DNA of 64,000 nucleotides from Bacillota bacterium. GTDB lineage: Bacteria > Bacillota > UBA994 > UBA5500. The stretch is from NCBI GenBank assembly GCA_023436245.1, contig JAEZJZ010000113.1, positions 1 to 64,000 on the forward strand. Direction: 5' to 3'. The notes below the pieces were generated by a model that saw only the letters and a list, made by a program, of their open reading frames with translations, was not told the origin of the DNA and did no database searches. The position numbers and the translations under genes are program-made. Of the stretch, positions 54,535 through 63,520 are shown one piece after another. Positions within the stretch are counted from its first letter, which is position 1. The number at the start of each line of letters is the position of its first letter.

Positions 54535-55305
54535 CTAGAGCAGGTTGTGGAACAGCTGCCCGCAGTCTACCGTCAGGCCCGGAAACACCACCGAACTTGC
54601 CGTATCGGTGCGGTCAAAGGCATACACGTTGTCGATTTCGCAATCGACGAATGTGTACAGGATAATCTTTTCGGTCTTGGGGTCGACAATCCAGTATTCC
54701 TTAACCCCTGATAGCGTGTAGGTGTTCAGCTTGTCGATCATGTCCTTCTTGCGTGTGCCGGCTGACAGGATTTCCAGCACCAAGCTCGGGGTGCCCATGT
54801 ACTTGCCCTTGGCGGATATGTTGCCCTCCAGGTCACAGGTCACCAGCAAATCCGGCTGCATCACATCCGGCTCCTCGAGATCCTTCTTAAAGAAGTGCAC
54901 GTCGAAGGGGGCGAAGAATACCCGGCACGCCTTGCCTGCGAAGCATGTATGAAAGTAGAGGTACAGTCTGGTCAGGATGTCCTGGTGGGTAACCAGCGGC
55001 GAGTCCAGCAGATGAATCTCCCCGTTGATGAACTCCATGCGCAACGTACTCTGCTCGTAGATGACCATGAACTCCTCATACGAGACCTTCTTGCCGCCGT
55101 ACTGGTAATCCAGTGCGTTCTCCCTCACCGTGAAGTACCGCTCAATATCCGTCACATAAGGCGTCAGTCTGGCCACCTTGCTGCCATTCTTGGTGATCAC
55201 CACGTCATCGTCCTGCTGCTCGACATAGTCCATGTATTTCCCGAAGTTCTGCTTGAGCTCCGTGGCCGAAACGACCAACGCATCCCCAAAGCGTGTATCA
55301 GGCAT
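54535..55305 (-). CDS. Phd-type antitoxin domain fused to Uma2 nuclease-like domain
   Basis: 256 residues. Residues 1-60 look like a Phd/YefM antitoxin (ALVVSATELKQNFGKYMDYV, then VVITKNGSKVARLTPY). Residues about 75-256 are a Uma2/DUF820 PD-(D/E)xK-fold domain (LRMEFINGEIHLLDSP, QPDLLVTCD, PSLVLEILS, EYWIVDPKTE). Uma2 proteins are common in genomes with many mobile elements; their role is unclear. ATG with TTGGAGGTG upstream. A fusion of regulator and nuclease-like effector is unusual but seen in some Firmicutes and cyanobacteria. Confidence 0.82.
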   Translation of the reverse strand: MPDTRFGDALVVSATELKQNFGKYMDYVEQQDDDVVITKNGSKVARLTPYVTDIERYFTVRENALDYQYGGKKVSYEEFMVIYEQSTLRMEFINGEIHLLDSPLVTHQDILTRLYLYFHTCFAGKACRVFFAPFDVHFFKKDLEEPDVMQPDLLVTCDLEGNISAKGKYMGTPSLVLEILSAGTRKKDMIDKLNTYTLSGVKEYWIVDPKTEKIILYTFVDCEIDNVYAFDRTDTASSVVFPGLTVDCGQLFHNLL

Positions 55306-55429
55306 GCGATTCACCTCCAAGTTTAGTATATCTAATGACTGTTTATCGCACAAGTAAATGTGCGATCTGTCACTCGCTCACGTGCGACCATTGCCCCTTT
55401 GGCAGCCGGTCTTCGCCGCCAATTGTGCG

Positions 55430-55545
55430 GGCATAGCTCGCAGGAGCCCGGGGTGAGTTCCATGCACCTCTCATCCACCTTGATGGTCACCCGACCGTCG
55501 GAGCCATCCCACTGCACGGAGGCACTCAGGTTATCTCGGTTGCTC
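55430..55545 (-). pseudogene. remnant of a stalk-domain gene 3' end
   Basis: TCATCCACCTTGATGGTCAC and neighbouring bases (about 55465-55545) match the 3' part of the stalk gene at 52026-52100; the minus strand reads SVQWDGSDGRVTIKVDE-type sequence. Only the last domain end is left. Confidence 0.65.
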
Positions 55546-55619
55546 CATTGGTCTCATTGACCAGGCACAAGGGGCAGTAAGCAACGAACCTGGGCCTGTG
55601 GCTAACTGTACTGATTTTG

Positions 55620-55654
55620 TGGGCGCCTCTTTTTGGTAAGAGGCGCCCATTTTT
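55620..55654. terminator. orphan strong terminator
   Basis: TGGGCGCCTCT/AGAGGCGCCCA stem with TTTTT after it. No intact gene ends here, which fits a gene lost from this place. The rest of 55306-55900 holds no gene. Confidence 0.7.
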
Positions 55655-55900
55655 GCGGCCTTTCCAGAAGAATCGCGCAATATGCAAGAAAAAGCGTTGC
55701 AGAATCGTCCATAGAGTGTCTGGTTAAGAGAGATCCAAGATCCTGCCGCTGATTGAGGTGGGCGAGTATAGGAGTCCCCAAAGGGCGGTGGCCCGTTGCT
55801 GCCGATCCGCATGGCATCACCGACTAGGCGTGAACGCTATGGCTGCTTCTAACACACAGAGTGTCTCAGGACGAAAAATCATGCTTGATTGCGAGGTGAT

Positions 55901-57178
55901 ATGGTGAGCGAGATGGGTAAGCGGATTCGCGAAGCGCGCTTGGCGTCAGGACTAACACAAGAACAGCTAGCCGCGGATGATTTCTCTCGGTCCTTTGTGG
56001 CTTCCCTTGAGACCGGTCGCTCCAAGCCCTCAGCGGAGAACCTGTGCATCCTAGCCAAGCGACTGAATCGGCCGCTGGAGTTCTTTCTTCAGGACGAAAA
56101 CGCACCCGACGCAAAGAAAGTTGCCACACTGCTTCACACTATAGAAGCGTTATTGCAGCTTGAGGATAATCAGCGAGCGAGTGAGCTGGCAGCTCAGGTG
56201 CAAGCTGATGTATTGAGTCTTGATGACTCTGCGCTCACTGCTCAGTACCATAGTTCATTAGGAAAGATTGAACTAACACGCGGCAACCTAATCGAAGGCT
56301 CAAACCATGCGTTGGTTGCTTCCAGGCTTTATCAATCACTAGCTCGATACGATGATGCTTGGCGGTGCATTTATTACGTCGCCCATGCCCTGTATTCCTC
56401 TGGAATGTATGACTTTGCCGTGGAAGTTGCGCACAAATCCTTGGATGTAGTGCAGGAAAGGGAAGAGTTGCATGACCTGGCCAAGAGGAGCTGTTATCTG
56501 CTCGGTTCAGCCAGTTTTGCCTGCGGGCGTTTTGAAGCGGCGGAGCGCTACTTTCGACTAACTGACCAGTTTCGCCACTCCGGTGGATGGAAGATGGCCG
56601 TTCTTGCTTTGCTCGGTCGCTCCAGTTGTGCGACAGTCCAGGGAGATTGGGATAATGCCCTGCAACTTGCTCAGCAAGCTTCTGCCCTGGCAACCGAAAG
56701 GGAGTGCGGGGAGTTGGAACTTGAGTGTGCTGCACAGAGCGCCGTCAGTTTGGTGTATCTCGGCGATCTGAATAGGTCAATGTCCACCATTACTCGAGTC
56801 AGGACTTATGATGATTCCTATCGTGCCCTTAAACGCAAGGTTTACCGGGAGTACCTTTTGGCGGTAGCCGATTTGGAGCTGACGGAGCCTGTTGCTGTGG
56901 TCGCCGACTTACTGAGATCTGAGATAAGCAAGAGCGACCAGCGCTCTTGGGACAGCGTGAAGGATAGTTGGGCTCTAGAAAAGGCCAGGTTGCTGCATTC
57001 GGAGAGTGCCGACGAAATAGCCTGTACTGTCGAAGCCTTCGCCAGGTCATTTGCGAGTCTGGGGCGCAAGCATGATGAGTCAGAAGTGCTTAGTTTTGGG
57101 GCGAAGCTATTGGAAAAGCGAGGCAGTGTTGTTCCTGCGCTTGGTCTCATGGCGCGCGCCTATGCACTGCTGAAATAG
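55901..57178 (+). CDS. XRE-family regulator with TPR-like sensor domain
   Basis: 425 residues. N-terminal Cro/CI helix-turn-helix (residues about 5-60: IREARLASGLTQEQLAADDF, then FVASLETGRSKPS). The rest, about 360 residues, is all-helical with repeated pairs typical of tetratricopeptide repeats (LSSARYFRLTDQF-like units, WDNALQLAQQASAL). This architecture is that of RNPP-type peptide-sensing regulators (PlcR, Rgg, AimR groups). ATG with GCGAGGTGA upstream. A small secreted peptide gene follows 46 bases downstream, as expected for a signal peptide precursor. Confidence 0.88.
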   Translation: MVSEMGKRIREARLASGLTQEQLAADDFSRSFVASLETGRSKPSAENLCILAKRLNRPLEFFLQDENAPDAKKVATLLHTIEALLQLEDNQRASELAAQVQADVLSLDDSALTAQYHSSLGKIELTRGNLIEGSNHALVASRLYQSLARYDDAWRCIYYVAHALYSSGMYDFAVEVAHKSLDVVQEREELHDLAKRSCYLLGSASFACGRFEAAERYFRLTDQFRHSGGWKMAVLALLGRSSCATVQGDWDNALQLAQQASALATERECGELELECAAQSAVSLVYLGDLNRSMSTITRVRTYDDSYRALKRKVYREYLLAVADLELTEPVAVVADLLRSEISKSDQRSWDSVKDSWALEKARLLHSESADEIACTVEAFARSFASLGRKHDESEVLSFGAKLLEKRGSVVPALGLMARAYALLK

Positions 57179-57223
57179 ATAGCAGTCATCTGAACCAAAC
57201 ACTGAGGAAAGGAGGGATTCAAG

Positions 57224-57430
57224 TTGGGCAAGAGAGTTGCTGTCGGTGTTCTATTGTTGGCAGTCCTGTTGCTGCCGCTGTCCGGGGTTATCGAACCAAG
57301 TCCGTCGTGTGGACCGCAAAAACTGATCTTTCGTTGCCATGTGACAGGCGAAGTGTCTACCCATTTCGTGGCACCACGCTCATGGCCGCTGATGCGCACC
57401 GGCTCTGCACAGGAAAGAGAGATGTGCTGA
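57224..57430 (+). CDS. small secreted peptide, candidate signal precursor
   Basis: 68 residues. Basic start MGKR, hydrophobic core VAVGVLLLAVLLLPLSG, then about 45 residues of exported sequence with three cysteines and several prolines, ending in a charged tail. TTG start with AAAGGAGG upstream. In RNPP systems the gene after the regulator often encodes such a precursor, whose C-terminal five to ten residues are released and taken up. Here that tail would be near MRTGSAQEREMC. No experimental-type motif proves it. Confidence 0.55.
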   Translation: MGKRVAVGVLLLAVLLLPLSGVIEPSPSCGPQKLIFRCHVTGEVSTHFVAPRSWPLMRTGSAQEREMC

Positions 57431-57493
57431 GCTCTTGCGGAAGATTGGTTTGCCAACAATGCTAGGAAAGAATGGGAGAGGTGGCCATCCCGA

Positions 57494-58045
57494 ATGATCA
57501 GGTTCCCGAGAATGTTGCCAACAATAGCGCTAATAGTGACAGTCATCGTGTTGGCTTGCTGGGTTACTGTTCTCATGCGTGGCATGGACGACATAAAATG
57601 GACCGCTGCGAATGCACTGAGGTATTCCTTCGCTGATTTTAACAGGCTCGTAGGGAGCATGATTAGTTCCCCAGACCCGATAAGTGCTTGGGACCATGAC
57701 CTGCTCAATGCTTCTGGCAATCAAGATCGGTATTTGACGATGCTTCTTCACGCCCACTACGGTTTTCTTCAGCGCCGTCTGGCGTCAGATTTCAGTCGGG
57801 AGCTGGGTGACAATGGGGGTATTGAGTATCAAGCAATCAGAGCTGCGTATGGAAACACGGACAATGCTACCTTTGTCGATCTTCTTAAAGAGTTGCTTAC
57901 CTACCGAGAGACTATGAATGACGAGTTGGTAACGCTTTTGCGGAAGACAGAACGCATTAAGTCCGTTCAAATTGACAAACTGCACCAACTTTTCCAAGAC
58001 TATTGGCGTTTTGTTGAGAAAACGCTGGGACCAGTTCGCCGTTGA
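57494..58045 (+). CDS. membrane-anchored helical protein, unknown
   Basis: 183 residues: one N-terminal transmembrane helix (about 8-28) and an outside, mostly helical domain. Unrecognised. It lies in the same direction after the peptide gene and probably belongs to the same operon. Confidence 0.65.
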   Translation: MIRFPRMLPTIALIVTVIVLACWVTVLMRGMDDIKWTAANALRYSFADFNRLVGSMISSPDPISAWDHDLLNASGNQDRYLTMLLHAHYGFLQRRLASDFSRELGDNGGIEYQAIRAAYGNTDNATFVDLLKELLTYRETMNDELVTLLRKTERIKSVQIDKLHQLFQDYWRFVEKTLGPVRR

Positions 58046-58167
58046 TTCTGCAGTCAAGCCACACTTGGGTTGTGGTGCGGAGAGCACAGGCAACCGAGCT
58101 CAGGGCAGTAGGAGGTGAGTTGTTGTTTTATGCTCATGGGCTCAGGTACTATAAGGAGGTATAGAAA

Positions 58168-59454
58168 GTGAAAAGACTATTGGCCATCATCCTGTCCGCC
58201 GTGCTACTACTGTTGCCAGCGACTTCTTCCGTAGGGGCAGCTGCACCGGAACTGCGGTTATCTGGAGACGGAATGGAAGCTATGGTTTTTACCGATTCGA
58301 CCGAAATCCAGAAAGGAACACCGGCGCTTTCGTGGCAAGCTCAGATGAAGTCAATCACGCTGCGAGGACAGAGCCTCATAGCCAAAGGCTCGATTAACGA
58401 CATTCCGTTCTGTCTGGAAGGCAATCTGAGCAAACATGCTGAGGATGAGTTAGTTATCTCCCGGCCTAAAGACCGCAGCGGGAACTTTGACGTCCTGTTC
58501 TTCATGCTTGATCACGATCCTCACAGGAAAATACAAATGGCTCAAGAGGCTAGCGTAGGCGAAGGTCAACTGTTTCTCCAGATGGTAATGCGAGACAAAT
58601 TGACAGACAACGTTGTTGTCATTGAGACAGTCCTTGATGGCTGCCTGTCCCAGTTGCTTCCAGTTATTGTCGACACGGTAACGGACGTCGATTTGATATG
58701 GTGGGGTATGTTCATAACAGGGGATATCTGCAAATCTGAGCCGAAAACCAGTCCTGAGGTTAGCATTTCGGGCGTTGATCCTGTCTCTGTGACGGAGACC
58801 TTTTACCTAATGTATACTCTGGCCGGAGATACCGTCATTGAATATGCAGATTTGGAGATAGTCACTTACGCTCCGACCGAAATGTCAAGCGGGGTGGCGT
58901 TCATAAACCTTGAGTTTAACTTCGAGGATACCTACACGTGGACCGCAAACGGAAACGGCTATGATGGATCTAGCCTTGACATTCGCGACAGCTCATTTCT
59001 CTTTGCAGTTGAACAAGAGCAGTATATCATGCACGCCGAGACGCAAGCCGAGTTGAATCAGCCTACTGGAGTTTCGTTCAACGCCGATCTGTTCAACTAT
59101 CTGACCCAGGGGCAATATGAGATATGGACGATAATTTACGATTTAGTCAGCTCCGTGGATTTTGCCGATACCATATACTTGGGCAATGACTACGACTGGA
59201 TACTATCAGACTCCTGTAAGGGGTTTGTTCTGACCCCGAATCAAAGCCTATCCATGGACGAACCTGGGCACTACGTGAATCTGGAGTTCCGCGTCCAGAG
59301 TCCGTCAGGAGTTGACGGACAGGAACGTGAAGTCGGCACTCAATGGCAGTTCGTCTTAGCTCGCTGGGGATACGATTGGCTTGGCAACCGGTATATCGTG
59401 CAATTTGGAGACCGTGAGACAGAAGTGTATACCAGAGAGTATACGGTAGACTAA
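58168..59454 (+). CDS. secreted protein, unknown
   Basis: 428 residues with a signal peptide (1-25, SVGAAAPE) and beta-rich mature part containing many aromatic and acidic residues. GTG start with AAGGAGGT nine bases upstream. Unrecognised. It ends the row of genes that begins with the XRE-TPR regulator; a strong terminator follows. Confidence 0.7.
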   Translation: MKRLLAIILSAVLLLLPATSSVGAAAPELRLSGDGMEAMVFTDSTEIQKGTPALSWQAQMKSITLRGQSLIAKGSINDIPFCLEGNLSKHAEDELVISRPKDRSGNFDVLFFMLDHDPHRKIQMAQEASVGEGQLFLQMVMRDKLTDNVVVIETVLDGCLSQLLPVIVDTVTDVDLIWWGMFITGDICKSEPKTSPEVSISGVDPVSVTETFYLMYTLAGDTVIEYADLEIVTYAPTEMSSGVAFINLEFNFEDTYTWTANGNGYDGSSLDIRDSSFLFAVEQEQYIMHAETQAELNQPTGVSFNADLFNYLTQGQYEIWTIIYDLVSSVDFADTIYLGNDYDWILSDSCKGFVLTPNQSLSMDEPGHYVNLEFRVQSPSGVDGQEREVGTQWQFVLARWGYDWLGNRYIVQFGDRETEVYTREYTVD

Positions 59455-59482
59455 CCTGTATCGTAAGTGGCTAGATTACTAC

Positions 59483-59522
59483 AAGAACCAGGGTGGTTGT
59501 CAAAGCCGCCCTGGTTCTTTGC
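59483..59522 (+). terminator. terminator of the XRE-TPR gene row
   Basis: Fourteen-base stem AAGAACCAGGGTGG/CCGCCCTGGTTCTT, then TTGC. Confidence 0.75.
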
Positions 59523-59637
59523 ATCTACTACGAATCTTGATTGCCAGGCAATCACCCTGATCAGCCCCTTTTGTGTTCAGCGTGGCCCCAGCTCAGCGCT
59601 GTGGCAACCCCAGCCGCACCTCCCCGGTGCGGAAATC

Positions 59638-59673
59638 AAGCGGGCTGACCCGAATGCTCGAGTCAGCCCGCTT
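59638..59673 (-). terminator. terminator of the GGDEF gene
   Basis: AAGCGGGCTGAC/GTCAGCCCGCTT stem directly after the stop codon on the minus strand, followed by GATTT. Confidence 0.7.
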
Positions 59674-59675
59674 CT

Positions 59676-60824
59676 TCATGGCGCGGAGGCCGCAGCCGCC
59701 TCTTGCAGCGACTTCTTCTGCCGCTTCTGTCCATACATCAGGTTGTCAACGTGGTTCAGAAACTGCTCGATGCTGGTGTAACTGCTATCGTAGATGGCTC
59801 CGCCGACGCTGCAATCCAGTTGGTAGGGCAGCTTGGCTTGGCTGTTGAACTCGCTGAAGCTGCTGCGGATGTCATCCATCAGGGCATCCAACTCCGCGGG
59901 GCTGTCGCAGTCCGCCACGATAAGAAACTCGTCTCCCCCACAGCGGGCGATTACATCCGACTTCCGCAACACCCGCCGAATTAGTTCAACTGCCTGGCGT
60001 AGGGCGTGGTCACCTTCCAGATGACCGAAATGGTCGTTGATCTGCTTCAGGTCATCCATGTCAAACAGGATTACGGCAAACCGCTCAGCTCCGCGGTGTG
60101 CGATGCGTTCGCTGAGATACCGTTCGCCAGAGGCCCTGGTCCAAGTGCCGGTCATCTGGTCGAGATGCACCATGCGCTGCTGCAAGAAGCTGTAGACGAT
60201 CACCAGGGAGAAGGCGGCGCTGCTCCACATCAACAGCGCGCCATAGAACAGCGACTGCACTACGCCGCCGAGCAGTGAGAAGCTGCCGAACACAAACAGG
60301 GGTAACACATCTTCCCGCACGGCGTTGCGGCGTTGTCGGAAAATCAACCACATGCCGCACCCCATATATAGATAGACTACTGCTGCCGCCAACGGGAAAA
60401 GCGGCCCTCGCTGATAGACGTTGGCCGCGGATATCGAGAAGGCGAACCCATAGAATGGGGAGAGCAGCGCCAGCGCCACGCCACCCACTGCCGGCGCCAC
60501 CATGAACAGCCAAGACGGGCGGGACAACTCGGCCTTTGGCAGTACCCAGAACCGCACCAACTGCAACCAGAAATAGGCCAGTATTGGCGCGGTGGTAAAC
60601 AGACCGACGTGCAGCAACTGCGACATCGTCCGCCAGCCCGGCGCCCGGTTTAGGTAGCAGGTGGCAGTCTCCAGCAGCAGCTCAAACATGATTATCAACG
60701 AGACTGTCAGGTAGGTTTGATTCAGCTTATCCTGCCGATCCAGGCGCTGCTTGGCGCCCAAGTAAGTTATGCCCAGCAGGATTGTCGCCACCCAGTTGAT
60801 ATCGGTCCGCAGAAACGTGCTCAT
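59676..60824 (-). CDS. 7TM-GGDEF diguanylate cyclase
   Basis: 382 residues. Seven transmembrane helices in residues about 8-215, then a GGDEF domain. The active site is CGGDEF (residues 296-300), and the product-inhibition I-site RKSD lies exactly five residues before it. It should make c-di-GMP from two GTP. The 7TM part resembles histidine-kinase-type membrane sensors; its signal is unknown. ATG at 60824 with AAGGTGG upstream. Confidence 0.92.
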   Translation of the reverse strand: MSTFLRTDINWVATILLGITYLGAKQRLDRQDKLNQTYLTVSLIIMFELLLETATCYLNRAPGWRTMSQLLHVGLFTTAPILAYFWLQLVRFWVLPKAELSRPSWLFMVAPAVGGVALALLSPFYGFAFSISAANVYQRGPLFPLAAAVVYLYMGCGMWLIFRQRRNAVREDVLPLFVFGSFSLLGGVVQSLFYGALLMWSSAAFSLVIVYSFLQQRMVHLDQMTGTWTRASGERYLSERIAHRGAERFAVILFDMDDLKQINDHFGHLEGDHALRQAVELIRRVLRKSDVIARCGGDEFLIVADCDSPAELDALMDDIRSSFSEFNSQAKLPYQLDCSVGGAIYDSSYTSIEQFLNHVDNLMYGQKRQKKSLQEAAAASAP

Positions 60825-61074
60825 TCTTCCGACCACCTTCGTGCCGCCGACGACGGCTATTCGACATCACCCAATTCTACCTTTCCCGGTGCCGCAATGG
60901 TAGGTTTTTCCCGGTGGGATGTGAATTCTTGCCTGGGCAGTTTCCAGACGGAGGAGTTCCAGTTCCTCTGCCGAACTGATCGGTATATCCAAGAAACGGT
61001 AGAATTCCCCTCCCGGCTAGGCGGATGGCTCTAGCGCTCCCACGTCGTTCAGATAGCACCAAGGAGGGATATCA

Positions 61075-61752
61075 GTGGCAGACAACAACTACTACAAACA
61101 ACAGCTAAACTCACAGAGGCTGTTTCAGGCGTATGACACGAACATTGCCAGAGTGCGCGCATACCTGGCCGCTGAGATAGCGTTTGTCAGAGACAGTCTG
61201 AGCGGGACAGAGCGGATGCTGGAGCTTGGGGCAGGCTACGGGCGCATCATCAAGCAACTGGCAGGTAGCTGCCAGTCAATCGTGGGCATAGACATTGCTC
61301 CCGAGAGTGTCTTGTTGGCGCAGGAGTATCTGCGGGATCAGGTCAATGCCCGGGTGATTGAGATGGACGTACACAGCCTTGCCCTAGACCAGAAGTTCGA
61401 TGTAGTCCTTTGCCTGCAGAACGGCCTCTCAGCCATGCAGGTGACGTCCAAGGATACTCTGGAGCGGATTCTGGATGTGACCGAGAGCGGGGGGAGAATC
61501 TACTTCAGCACCTACAGCGAGAAGTTCTGGGAGCACAGGCTGATGTGGTTTCAAGAGCAGGCCGAAAAGGGCTTGCTGGGCGAGTTGGATATGGAGCAGA
61601 CCCGCGATGGCGTGATTGTCTGTAAGGATGGTTTCCGAGCAGTCACCCATAGCCCAGAGGACCTGAGTAGGGTTGGCAATTTGTCGGGCTGCAGGTATGA
61701 GCTGCGGGAGGTAGACGAATCCATCCTCTTTCTGATCATCCACAAGCGGTAG
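61075..61752 (+). CDS. class I SAM-dependent methyltransferase
   Basis: 225 residues. The SAM-binding motif I is MLELGAGYGRII, motif II region is IVGIDIAPESV, and FDVVLCLQNGLSAM is the motif IV region. Substrate unknown; small-molecule or protein methylation both possible. GTG start with AAGGAGGGA upstream. Confidence 0.9.
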   Translation: MADNNYYKQQLNSQRLFQAYDTNIARVRAYLAAEIAFVRDSLSGTERMLELGAGYGRIIKQLAGSCQSIVGIDIAPESVLLAQEYLRDQVNARVIEMDVHSLALDQKFDVVLCLQNGLSAMQVTSKDTLERILDVTESGGRIYFSTYSEKFWEHRLMWFQEQAEKGLLGELDMEQTRDGVIVCKDGFRAVTHSPEDLSRVGNLSGCRYELREVDESILFLIIHKR

Positions 61753-61762
61753 ACAAACGCTA

Positions 61763-61818
61763 TTCATAGATTGCGATATGGCACCAGCAGGGTCGTATGC
61801 ATGCGACCCTGCTGGTGC
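61763..61818. repeat. palindromic repeat with ATGCAT centre
   Basis: GCACCAGCAGGGTCG (61781-61795) and its exact complement (61804-61818) around TATGCATG. Same family as 54369-54480 by flank and centre. Confidence 0.65.
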
Positions 61819-61875
61819 CTAGGATATGCATGCCCATCGACACGGCGCCTCGGCGCGAGGGGTAGAGGGACTAGC

Positions 61876-61922
61876 GGGACGGATCTCCTGTCTCGTGTTC
61901 GGCCGAGACAGAGGTCCGTCCC
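61876..61922. repeat. GTCCC-type palindrome
   Basis: GGGACGGATCTCCTGTCTCG pairs with CGAGACAGAGGTCCGTCCC across an eight-base loop. It lies in a non-coding stretch and resembles other GC-rich palindromes in the window. Confidence 0.6.
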
Positions 61923-62048
61923 CTGTCCCGTTTCCGTCCGCCAACAATCCTTGTCCCCGAGTAACAGAAGACGGCACTCTGGCGTCTTCTGTGCTTCCGG
62001 TTTGGCGTTAGTGCGACATCTCTCTTGCCGCACCGCCGCCACTTCACC

Positions 62049-62140
62049 AGCGATAGAACCCACTCTCCGCCAGTTCAACCACCGTTGTCTCCAAGCCTTT
62101 CGCCCGCACGTAAGCCTCGCCGGCAATCGATGTCTAGATC
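62049..62140 (-). pseudogene. possible gene 3' end remnant
   Basis: The minus strand reads 29 codons ending in ETTVVELAESGFYRW and a stop, which looks like the end of a real protein. No start or body is present upstream. I cannot name the family. Confidence 0.4.
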
Positions 62141-62146
62141 GTTAAC

Positions 62147-62215
62147 CTTGCGCAGACACAGGAAGCGCACTTCATCGCCCTAGACGAAGCAACTTCGAAG
62201 CAGGCAGGTAACGCG
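62147..62215 (+). pseudogene. 3' remnant of a YfjL-like gene
   Basis: The plus strand reads LAQTQEAHFIALDEATSK, clearly like the end of the YfjL-like protein at 51151-51900 (LPQALEEHFIAWDEAASK). The rest of that gene is absent. Confidence 0.75.
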
Positions 62216-62319
62216 TCGGCTGATCTCGAAGTATGCGAGCAAGAGCGACCAGGCAGCGGTCACGAAACGGCGGCTGCCGTTTCGGTTGGCCCGAATACGC
62301 TTTCAGGCGGTGAGTCATA

Positions 62320-63309
62320 ATGGACTACATGACGGTGCGGGAGGCCGGTGAGAAGTGGGGGCTGGAAGTCAGAACTGTAATGCGCTACTGCGCCGAGGGT
62401 AGGATAGGTGGCGTCGCGAAGCGAGATGACATGTGGCTGATTCCCCGCGATGCCAGCAGACCGGAAGATCAAGAGCGGGCACAGCCATCTGCATCCGCGC
62501 CAGAGGTCTCAGAGGTCTGCAAGGGTCTGATGGATTTGCATGAACAGCGCAAGCACCAGGGGGCTTGGCCTTTCCCATCGCTCTACGAGAACAAGGATTT
62601 ATTCGTGTCAATCGTGAAGCACTTTCCCTATCCGATGCACATCTGTGCACCGGATGGCACCCTGCTCTTGGCCAATGAAGCTTTCCTGGAATTTGCCAGC
62701 ATATCCAACCCGGAGCGACTTTATCAGCAGCACAACATCATCCTCAACCCGGCGCTAGAGCGGTGGGGGGTGGGGGAGTTCGTGCTCCGTGCTTATCAGG
62801 GGGAAGTTGTGCACGCGTATGATGTGAGAGTGCCGCATCAGGAGATAGTTGACCAACTGGCCGACAGCAAACAACTAGTTATTGGCAGTACGTTCCAAAA
62901 TATGACAGCATTTCCCATATGCGATGAGAACGATGAGCTCTGCTACATAGTGACTGTCTTCACCACTTCCAGGAAGTATCTAGATAAGGAGGAGATCATG
63001 AGGGGCAGGGAGTACATCGAAACCCACTGGAAAGAGGAGTTTGACCTGGATAGACTGGCTGGCTTCGTGCACATGAGCCGTTACCACTATACTCGTCTGT
63101 TCAAGAAGTACACCGGGATGACACCTCATAGATACTACCAGCAGATCAAAATCGAGAAGACTAAGGAGAAACTGAGTGACATGAACCTCTCTATTGCCCA
63201 GGCCTTTGCGGAATGTGGAGAGGACCACGCCGGACATTTCGCCAGGGTGTTTCGGCGAGAGGTGGGTATGACCGCTTCGCAATATCGCCGGATGATGGCC
63301 CGGGAATAG
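62320..63309 (+). CDS. AraC-family regulator with PAS domain
   Basis: 329 residues. The N-terminus resembles an excisionase-type HTH (TVREAGEKWGLEVRTVMRYC), the middle is a PAS-like sensor (FPYPMHICAPDGTLLLANEAF), and the C-terminus is an AraC DNA-binding domain (DLDRLAGFVHMSRYHYTRLF, SIAQAFAECGEDHAGHFARVF). The combination suggests one-component sensing. ATG 62320, or 62329, with GGCGGTGA upstream. A hairpin terminator follows at 63326-63358. Confidence 0.88.
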   Translation: MDYMTVREAGEKWGLEVRTVMRYCAEGRIGGVAKRDDMWLIPRDASRPEDQERAQPSASAPEVSEVCKGLMDLHEQRKHQGAWPFPSLYENKDLFVSIVKHFPYPMHICAPDGTLLLANEAFLEFASISNPERLYQQHNIILNPALERWGVGEFVLRAYQGEVVHAYDVRVPHQEIVDQLADSKQLVIGSTFQNMTAFPICDENDELCYIVTVFTTSRKYLDKEEIMRGREYIETHWKEEFDLDRLAGFVHMSRYHYTRLFKKYTGMTPHRYYQQIKIEKTKEKLSDMNLSIAQAFAECGEDHAGHFARVFRREVGMTASQYRRMMARE

Positions 63310-63325
63310 AATACTCAGTCTACAT

Positions 63326-63358
63326 GGTCTCCCAGACTCGGTGTTCTGGGGGCCTTTT
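63326..63358 (+). terminator. terminator after AraC-PAS gene
   Basis: GGTCTCCCAGA/TCTGGGGGCC stem followed by TTTTGTTG. Confidence 0.65.
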
Positions 63359-63520
63359 GTTGTTCCGATTCTACCGGCTGACTCCCAGAGCCCCGATCAT
63401 TTCCGCAAGAAGCGACGTAATTTGAGCAATAGTTGAATTCCTGCCCTTTCTCCATTCCAATATACTTAAAACTGGCATACCTTGGCCGCTGGCATTATGG
63501 AAAGGGAAGTGGGGGCATTT

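Noticed and set aside
61771..62145. Plus-strand open frame over palindromes and remnants
   Set aside because: Translation is driven by repeats and antisense to a gene remnant; no ribosome binding site.
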